Assembly: GCA_030429325.1 (NCBI GenBank)
Contig: JAUICT010000196.1
Coordinates: 1-5,158, forward strand
Direction of reading: 5' to 3'
DNA: 5,158 nt
Origin: Bacteroidia bacterium
Lineage (GTDB): Bacteria; Bacteroidota; Bacteroidia; Flavobacteriales; Flavobacteriaceae
Notes under the pieces: generated by a model
Database searches by the model: none
The model's input: the letters and a program-made list of their open reading frames with translations, nothing else
Told to the model about the DNA's origin: nothing
Shown: in pieces, positions 1-4,320 of the stretch
How positions within the stretch are numbered: position 1 is the stretch's first letter
Layout: each line of letters opens with the position of its first letter
Position numbers and translations under genes: made by a program

Positions 1-548
1 CGGCCCACCACTGTGGCCAATTTGGTGTTCTTGTCGGAACAGAAATGATCCAAATCAATTAAAAACCCTTTGCCACTTTTAGGGTCCACATCCCGACCAT
101 CGGTAAAGGCATGGACATACGATTTTTCAACACCATTTTCCTGAGCAGCCTTGATCAGGGCTTTAAGATGGTCTATGTGGCTGTGAACGCCACCATTGCT
201 TAGCAAGCCCAGAAAATGAACGGATTTGTTCTTGGATTTTGCGTAGGTAAAGGCTTCCTGGAGCACTTTTTCCTCCTTTAATGTATCTTCTTTGACTGCC
301 TTGTTGATTTTGGCCAAATCTTGGTATACAATACGTCCTGCACCTAAATTCATGTGCCCGACTTCACTATTGCCCATTTGTCCTTCGGGGAGTCCCACAT
401 TCATGCCATCGGTAAGCAGATTGGCATTGGGATATTGGGTATATAACGAATCAATGAAGGGAGTGTTGGCTTGTGCAATGGCCGAAACCTTTGGGTCGGG
501 AGATTTGCCCCAACCATCCAAAATCATAAGAATTACCTTTTTGTCCAT
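1..548 (-). CDS. gpmI: 2,3-bisphosphoglycerate-independent phosphoglycerate mutase, N-terminal part (3' end outside window)
   Basis: Cytoplasmic glycolytic/gluconeogenic enzyme that interconverts 3- and 2-phosphoglycerate, using metal ions (usually Mn) and a phosphoserine intermediate. The visible 182 codons start at the ATG at 546-548 and open with VILMILDGWG (residues 5-14), where Asp11 is a metal ligand. The family's active-site block GQMGNSEVGH is at residues 56-65, with Ser61 as the phosphorylated serine. Substrate-domain signatures follow: HFLGLLSNGGVHSH (111-124, His122) and HAFTDGRDVDP (146-156, Asp153 after Arg152). Family members are about 500-515 residues, so roughly two thirds of the protein, including the second half of the phosphatase domain, lies beyond position 1. 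Asn118 sits where many relatives have Asp (SDGG). The gene diverges from the ankyrin gene. Identification is firm; only the 3' part is missing. Confidence 0.97.
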   Translation of the reverse strand, partial: MDKKVILMILDGWGKSPDPKVSAIAQANTPFIDSLYTQYPNANLLTDGMNVGLPEGQMGNSEVGHMNLGAGRIVYQDLAKINKAVKEDTLKEEKVLQEAFTYAKSKNKSVHFLGLLSNGGVHSHIDHLKALIKAAQENGVEKSYVHAFTDGRDVDPKSGKGFLIDLDHFCSDKNTKLATVVG

Positions 549-565
549 ACTGCAAAATTGTGCCC

Positions 566-573
566 CAAAAATA
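566..573 (-). promoter_or_regulatory. Candidate -7 element for gpmI
   Basis: Read on the minus strand this is TATTTTTG, an exact match to the Bacteroidota -7 consensus TAnnTTTG, 17 bases upstream of the gpmI ATG. No convincing TTG/TTTG -33 partner lies at the expected distance, and the implied leader is only about a dozen bases, so the site is plausible but unproven. Confidence 0.35.
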
Positions 574-655
574 AAGTGATTTGCTTTGATGCGCTAGTTT
601 TCAGGTAGTTTTCTAGTTAAGGATTTGATAATTATTCCGCCTTGGAAATGAAGAC

Positions 656-684
656 CTGTTAAAATTAAGTTATTTAACTGTTAA
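656..684. promoter_or_regulatory. Possible operator: CTGTTAA direct repeat with nested inverted repeats
   Basis: CTGTTAA occurs at 656-662 and again at 678-684, 22 bases apart, or about two helical turns. Between and overlapping them are two perfect small inverted repeats, AGTTA-TT-TAACT (668-679) and TTAAC-T-GTTAA (674-684). The cluster lies between two divergent genes, where a regulator could act on gpmI, the ankyrin gene or both. The sequence is very A/T-rich, so chance is a real alternative. Confidence 0.3.
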
Positions 685-723
685 TGCTGTAACACTTGCC
701 CAACTCGGTAGTCTACTTTTATA

Positions 724-731
724 TAAGTTTA
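724..731 (+). promoter_or_regulatory. Weak candidate -7 element for the ankyrin-repeat gene
   Basis: TAAGTTTA matches TAnnTTTG except at the last base and lies 27 bases before the ATG at 759. A TTG at 696-698 is upstream, but the spacing (25 bases) is slightly longer than usual for Flavobacteriia. A second near match, TACTTTTA, is at 714-721. I cannot choose between them. Confidence 0.25.
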
Positions 732-758
732 TTAGTCATTAATCAAAAACGATTCATC

Positions 759-1145
759 ATGAAAAAAACAATCCTATCGCTAGCAGCGGTTTGCATGCTG
801 GCCACAACGGGCGTTTCCGCCACTGAAACTTCATCAGATTTAACTCTGGATGCAACTATGATCACAGCTGAACCCAGCATATTTTGCAAAGCCATTATGC
901 AGGGTGATGTTGACACGGTTACAAAAATGATTCAATTGGGCGAAGATGTCAATCAAAAATCTTTAGGGATGACCCCTTTGCATTTTGCTGCCCGTTACAA
1001 CCAAACCCAGATTTTACAATTGCTCATTGATAATGGGGCCAATGTAAAAGCACGTTCTGATCGCGGTTATACGGCTAAGAAATATGCCGAGATGTCCAAT
1101 GCCGATGAGGCACTTGCCATTTTGGAAACTGCTATGAAAAAATAG
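759..1145 (+). CDS. Small exported ankyrin-repeat protein
   Basis: A 128-residue protein with a clear Sec signal peptide: MKK, a hydrophobic stretch from about residue 5 to 16, and a probable cut after GVSA (residue 21). The mature part is almost entirely ankyrin repeats. The first is degenerate (about 38-68, with FCKAIMQGDVDTV). The second is canonical (about 69-101, GMTPLHFAAR then LLIDNGANV). The third is a capping half-repeat (about 102-127, GYTAKKYAEMSNADEA). Ankyrin repeats bind other proteins, and export suggests a periplasmic partner. No enzyme domain is present and the partner is unknown. An in-frame upstream TTG at 696 would add 21 residues, but the ATG at 759 places the signal peptide exactly at the N-terminus, so I chose it. 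The gene stands alone on the plus strand and ends 21 bases before a strong terminator. Confidence 0.9.
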   Translation: MKKTILSLAAVCMLATTGVSATETSSDLTLDATMITAEPSIFCKAIMQGDVDTVTKMIQLGEDVNQKSLGMTPLHFAARYNQTQILQLLIDNGANVKARSDRGYTAKKYAEMSNADEALAILETAMKK

Positions 1146-1166
1146 AAAGGAGTTTATTCATCCAAT

Positions 1167-1198
1167 AAAAAGGCCCATCCGATCGGATGGGCCTTTTT
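1167..1198. terminator. Bidirectional rho-independent terminator
   Basis: A perfect 32-base palindrome. A 14-base-pair stem, AAAAAGGCCCATCC with its complement, is closed by GATC and followed by TTTTT on either strand. It lies 21 bases after the ankyrin gene stop (plus strand) and 46 bases after the stop of the small minus-strand gene ending at 1245, so it can end transcription of both converging units. Confidence 0.92.
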
Positions 1199-1244
1199 GG
1201 CTCATTTACCTATATGTGTTCTTGTAAAAGAGTATATCTCTGGC

Positions 1245-1412
1245 CTAGAAATCAAAGCCAGTAAATGCCCTGTACAAAAATGCGTACAAAGCCATAAACA
1301 GCATTATACCACAAAAAATGGAGTACCCCTTTAGAAAAAGTACCACAAAGCTTGGTTTGCACTCGTCGAAAGCCTCTTGATAGAGGTGTTTAAAATGTAA
1401 TAGTGTTCCCAT
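1245..1412 (-). CDS. Small membrane protein of 55 residues (resembles DUF6747-type flavobacterial proteins)
   Basis: An ATG at 1410-1412 opens 55 codons ending in TAG at 1245-1247. The protein starts MGTLLHFKHLYQEAFDEC, an amphipathic, mixed-charge helix-like segment. One strongly hydrophobic stretch follows at about residues 31-47 (SIFCGIMLFMALYAFLY), and the short tail is RAFTGFDF. From memory this resembles a family of 50-60-residue Flavobacteriaceae proteins (DUF6747): an N-terminal 'Y.EAF' motif, then a single membrane span, then an 'R..TGF.F' tail. I could not search to confirm this. The function is unknown. It is the last minus-strand gene before the shared terminator, 114 bases downstream of the M48 protease gene, and may be co-transcribed with it or use its own promoter around 1473-1480. 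Confidence 0.75.
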   Translation of the reverse strand: MGTLLHFKHLYQEAFDECKPSFVVLFLKGYSIFCGIMLFMALYAFLYRAFTGFDF

Positions 1413-1460
1413 GTGTTCTCTCTTTTATGGGCACAAATAAGAAAAAGAACGTTGGTTTGA

Positions 1461-1480
1461 TTTGGGTTTACCCAAAGGTA
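1461..1480. promoter_or_regulatory. 16-base inverted repeat overlapping a candidate -7 element
   Basis: TTTGGGT-TT-ACCCAAA (1461-1476) is a perfect inverted repeat. On the minus strand, 1473-1480 reads TACCTTTG, an exact TAnnTTTG match, so the repeat covers the -7 region and the likely start point of a transcript into the small membrane-protein gene, whose ATG is about 60 bases downstream. No good -33 element is visible. No T-run follows on either strand, so an intrinsic terminator for the M48 gene is less likely than an operator or a chance hairpin. Confidence 0.3.
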
Positions 1481-1526
1481 CATAAATCTGATGAATGCCA
1501 TTTTATTCTCGATGAACGTACGGAAT

Positions 1527-2291
1527 CTATCGACCTGAATATTTTTGAATGGCCTCTTTTATTTTATCAATGCGGTTTTCAGGGTCTGGGTGGGTACTTT
1601 GAAATTCGGGCACACGGTTGGGACCGGCAGCGGCTTTCAGGATTTCCATTACCTTGATCATCTCGTAGGGGTCATAACCGGATTGAATCATAAACAACAC
1701 GCCCAGTTCATCACTTTCCAGTTCATCGCCGCGTCCATTTTTGAGCAAGGTGTTCTGACCAATGCCACTAACCAAACTTCCCATGTCACCACCCACGGAA
1801 GCTCCTGTTGCCAAGGTTTGCCAAAAACTGCTCTCGGCAATACGTTCAGCGGAATGTCTCCCGATAACGTGGCCAATCTCATGTCCCAAAACTCCTGCCA
1901 ATTGTGCTTCGTTAAGCTGGGAAAACAGCGCATAGGTGATAAAAATCTGTCCCCCGGGCAAGGCAAAGGCATTAATGGTCCGTTCATCGGCCAATAAATG
2001 AAAATTATATTGATATGGGGTTTCCCGTGCAATGCTACTTTTTACCAGTTTGTTGCCTACGGCATCAACTAGGCTTTGCATTCGTTCATCAGGATAAAGA
2101 CCACCATGTTGCTGGGCCATTTCAGGAGCACTTTGAAGGCCAATGGCAATTTCTTGTTCGGCAGTCATATCTATGTTCTGGACCCTTCCGGTATATGGGT
2201 TTTCTTCTTGATTGCTACAGCGACGGACAAAGGCAAAAGCCACAATGGCCAGTCCAATCAAGATACGGACCCTCCAACTTCCTCTTCTCAT
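1527..2291 (-). CDS. M48 family zinc metalloprotease, membrane-anchored
   Basis: A 254-residue peptidase of the M48 family (relatives: HtpX, LoiP/YggG, BepA), predicted to cleave misfolded or surplus envelope proteins. A basic N-terminus (MRRGSWRVR) leads into one hydrophobic segment, about residues 10-22, then RRC. The catalytic domain has HEIGH at 137-141 (zinc ligands His137 and His141, general base Glu138). The ExxxD motif ELESD is at 190-194, where Glu190 should be the third zinc ligand, and the C-terminal STHPDPENRI motif is at 232-241. ALPGGQIFI (110-118) is also typical of the family. All catalytic residues are present. It lacks the C-terminal TPR domain of BepA and the multiple membrane spans of HtpX, so it is a minimal LoiP-like form. 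Cys25 is not in a proper lipobox (FVRRC), so a membrane anchor is likelier than a lipid anchor. It lies 41 bases downstream of the M15 gene, with no terminator between them, which suggests an operon. Confidence 0.93.
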   Translation of the reverse strand: MRRGSWRVRILIGLAIVAFAFVRRCSNQEENPYTGRVQNIDMTAEQEIAIGLQSAPEMAQQHGGLYPDERMQSLVDAVGNKLVKSSIARETPYQYNFHLLADERTINAFALPGGQIFITYALFSQLNEAQLAGVLGHEIGHVIGRHSAERIAESSFWQTLATGASVGGDMGSLVSGIGQNTLLKNGRGDELESDELGVLFMIQSGYDPYEMIKVMEILKAAAGPNRVPEFQSTHPDPENRIDKIKEAIQKYSGR

Positions 2292-2332
2292 GGTGTTCGA
2301 GTTCTAGGGGAATTAAGATACAAAAAAAAGAA

Positions 2333-3067
2333 CTACAATAATTTGGGATTGATGTCCAAAATATTGTCTTGGATATAGCTTCTTACAAATCCGGTAGTGA
2401 AGTGTTCGCTGCCCAAAAATTCCTCTTTCTGGAGCATTTTTAAGATATTCAGCTTTCGATAGGCGGTGAGCATGGGAATGGATAGCGGCGCATAGCTGTA
2501 ATGCCAAGGTTCATATTTAAACCCTCTTCTCTTGGGTTCGTTGGTGTAGACCAGATAGAACCCAAATTTCTCCGAATTTTCATCCATCCACAATTTAAAA
2601 CCTTCAAAAGGGCCTCCATTTTCAAATTTTTCAGGGACAAGCACATCACCTGTGACATTGGGATAGCCATCGATAATGTCTATATCGGTTCCCCAGTGGT
2701 GCCTGCTGGTACCCGGTATGGTGGAGTATTCAATGATTTTGTCAATGGCGTCAAGGGGATCCATTCCATCGTCCTCTGTAAAACGCAGATATTTGCGCTC
2801 CCAAATGCCTTCTTGCCGATAAAAATCCCTAAAACTGGAAACCATTTTTATGTCGAAACCATCTGTAAAAGCGGCTTTTTTCATTTCCAGAAAGGAATCA
2901 CAAGCTTCTTTTCTCAGGTTGATGCCTTTGCCAAAGAGTTCTACGTTGGCCTTGCCCATTAATTCCTCGGTGGAGTAATCGGAAAGGGAAAGGTTGGGGA
3001 AAACAGGGGGTAATGCACAGGCCAAACTTGAAACAGATGCTGTTTTAACAAAAGTCCTTCTTTTCAT
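2333..3067 (-). CDS. VanY/M15 family D-alanyl-D-alanine carboxypeptidase-like protein with Tat signal
   Basis: A 244-residue protein of the LAS/VanY zinc peptidase group, which removes terminal D-Ala from peptidoglycan stem peptides or trims related bonds in the periplasm. The signature SxHxxGxxxD appears as SRHHWGTDID (121-130), giving zinc ligands His123 and Asp130. The second signature, EPWHYSY (186-192), supplies catalytic Glu186 and the third zinc ligand His189. MVSSFRDFYRQ (75-85) matches the conserved substrate-side segment (SxxR) of the family. The N-terminus, MKRRTFVKTASVSS followed by a hydrophobic run, is a twin-arginine (Tat) signal, with RR at 3-4 and the RRxFxK pattern, implying export after folding with the metal bound. 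Length and motifs fit a complete, active enzyme. Whether it acts as a D,D- or L,D-carboxypeptidase cannot be told from sequence. I see no strong promoter in the 74 bases separating it from the upstream T9SS gene, so read-through from there is possible. Confidence 0.92.
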   Translation of the reverse strand: MKRRTFVKTASVSSLACALPPVFPNLSLSDYSTEELMGKANVELFGKGINLRKEACDSFLEMKKAAFTDGFDIKMVSSFRDFYRQEGIWERKYLRFTEDDGMDPLDAIDKIIEYSTIPGTSRHHWGTDIDIIDGYPNVTGDVLVPEKFENGGPFEGFKLWMDENSEKFGFYLVYTNEPKRRGFKYEPWHYSYAPLSIPMLTAYRKLNILKMLQKEEFLGSEHFTTGFVRSYIQDNILDINPKLL

Positions 3068-3141
3068 GGAAACGATTTTCGTGCCAATTTAAGAAGTATT
3101 TTCAGTCCTGCGAAATGGTCTTGTACCAGAAATGGGAAAAA

Positions 3142-4317
3142 TCAACGGTCTAAAAATAGAAAACCGGTATACTCCAACTGAAGGTCATCCAAGGTAACCA
3201 GATAGTAATAAACGCCTTCGGGAAGACCAATATCTTGGCTCATGATCAGACTTCCGGTGTTGGACATGCCGTAAAACTCATCAACATAGTTGATTTTTTC
3301 ATACACTTTTTGGCCAAAACGGTTAAAGATGAGCAAGCTGTTGTTGGGAGATTCCTCCATTCCGTCTATCACCAATACGTCATTCACCCCATCCGCATTT
3401 GGACTAAGAAAATAATTGCCTAAAGTAGGGTGATCCACAGCAAAAGTGTCTGTAGGCAGGGGGATGGTGCCAAAAGTTATGGCTTCATATTCATTGGGTA
3501 CAAAGGTCTCGGATACCACAAAGCCGTTGGCAACATCGCCACTGATGGCCGAATTTCCTATGGGTACCCACTGGTTGGATGCTTTGCTCCATCCTACCAC
3601 GATTATAGACTCCAGAGTGGCATTGGGAATAAGTCCAAGACCACTTCTTGGATTCCAACTGATGGTTACCCTGGCAGGCACATCACTTTGAATGAACCAA
3701 AACTCCTGGTTCGAAACCGTTCCTATATCCCTGACTTTTTCATTGACATTAAAGCTTTGCGAAATAGAGAATGGATTGGAAGGGTTTTCAAAAAAGTAGG
3801 CACAAATGGCAAAAGGAGTATTGGTTTCCGATTCCAAAATCAAGGGACGCAATTGGTTTTGGTCACCTACTGGAAACGAAAAAAGGCTTCTATTGCTCGC
3901 TGCTGCAAAGCCGGTTACCTTGGAAGCGTTGCCCTCCCCTGTAAAAAAGCCATTGTCCGTAAAGTTCAGAAAGATGGTCTGATCGCTTTTTTGGGTCTGA
4001 ACATTGCCTTCCAAAAAATTGACGTTGTTCTCTACCAGTACAGTGTTCTGCAAAAGGGCATTATTGGCGACCATAAACTCGGTGTCCCAAAGCCGAAGGG
4101 GAATACTTCCCAAAACCTGTACCACACCATTGCCATAAAAGCCTACAAGACCTTGATTATGATCAAGAGTACCATCGTTGATGATATTGGTGTGTAAACC
4201 CAAACCCATATTGTCCCCTCTGGCATGTACACGTAAGTTGCCACTGTTGTACAAGCCGGTCTGTGCTTGGGCAAAGCAAGCCATAAGGAATAGGGGTATG
4301 TATGCGAAATACTTCAA
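3142..4317 (-). CDS. T9SS type B sorting domain (gliding motility-associated C-terminal) surface protein
   Basis: A 391-residue exported protein. The signal peptide is MKYFAYIPLFLMACFAQA, cut before Gln19 or nearby. The central part (about 20-285) is beta-rich and full of Asn/Gly: QTGLYNSGNL, then LINFL-like strands, then SFPVGDQNQLRPL (147-159) and REFW-like QEFWFIQ (204-210). It matches no enzyme family I know. A linker (PLPTDTF) leads to the C-terminal domain, about 301-391. This has NYFLSPNADGVNDVLVIDG, then NNSLLIFNRFGQKVYE, then GLPEGVYYYLVTLDD and the ending GFLFLDR. It is a classic CHU_C/TIGR04131 type B signal that directs passage through the type IX secretion system and retention at the cell surface. 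The gene starts 3 bases after the stop of the upstream fibre-like gene, so the two are almost certainly translated from one mRNA and probably work together on the cell surface. The domain name reflects its secretion route and does not show a role in gliding. Confidence 0.92.
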   Translation of the reverse strand: MKYFAYIPLFLMACFAQAQTGLYNSGNLRVHARGDNMGLGLHTNIINDGTLDHNQGLVGFYGNGVVQVLGSIPLRLWDTEFMVANNALLQNTVLVENNVNFLEGNVQTQKSDQTIFLNFTDNGFFTGEGNASKVTGFAAASNRSLFSFPVGDQNQLRPLILESETNTPFAICAYFFENPSNPFSISQSFNVNEKVRDIGTVSNQEFWFIQSDVPARVTISWNPRSGLGLIPNATLESIIVVGWSKASNQWVPIGNSAISGDVANGFVVSETFVPNEYEAITFGTIPLPTDTFAVDHPTLGNYFLSPNADGVNDVLVIDGMEESPNNSLLIFNRFGQKVYEKINYVDEFYGMSNTGSLIMSQDIGLPEGVYYYLVTLDDLQLEYTGFLFLDR

Positions 4318-4320
4318 TAC

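Noticed and set aside
292..579. Open frame of 95 codons on the plus strand
   Set aside because: It lies antisense inside gpmI, whose motifs are unmistakable, and its protein has no recognisable domain.
696..758. In-frame TTG extension of the ankyrin gene by 21 codons
   Set aside because: The ATG at 759 gives a textbook signal peptide at the N-terminus. The extension would bury it behind an unrelated hydrophobic stretch and would cover the likely promoter.
1403..1657. Open frame of 84 codons on the plus strand
   Set aside because: It overlaps the starts and ends of two minus-strand genes (the small membrane protein and the M48 protease) and looks like no known protein.
2216..2218. Lipoprotein attachment at Cys25 of the M48 protease
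   Set aside because: The preceding residues FVRR do not fit a lipobox, which needs small, uncharged residues before the Cys.
2318..2332. T-rich run just after the M15 stop as an intrinsic terminator
   Set aside because: No G/C-rich hairpin precedes the T-run on the minus strand, so it is not a credible terminator.
1545..2378. Several overlapping plus-strand and alternate minus-strand open frames across the M48 gene
   Set aside because: All are antisense or out of frame to a gene with complete HEIGH, ExxxD and THPxxxxRI motifs.
2501..2962. Open frame of 153 codons on the plus strand
   Set aside because: Antisense to the M15/VanY gene; the complementary protein carries all the catalytic residues.
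3430..4197. Long plus-strand open frame of 255 codons
   Set aside because: Antisense to the T9SS surface-protein gene, whose signal peptide and C-terminal domain are clear. The long frame is a side effect of codon choice on the other strand.
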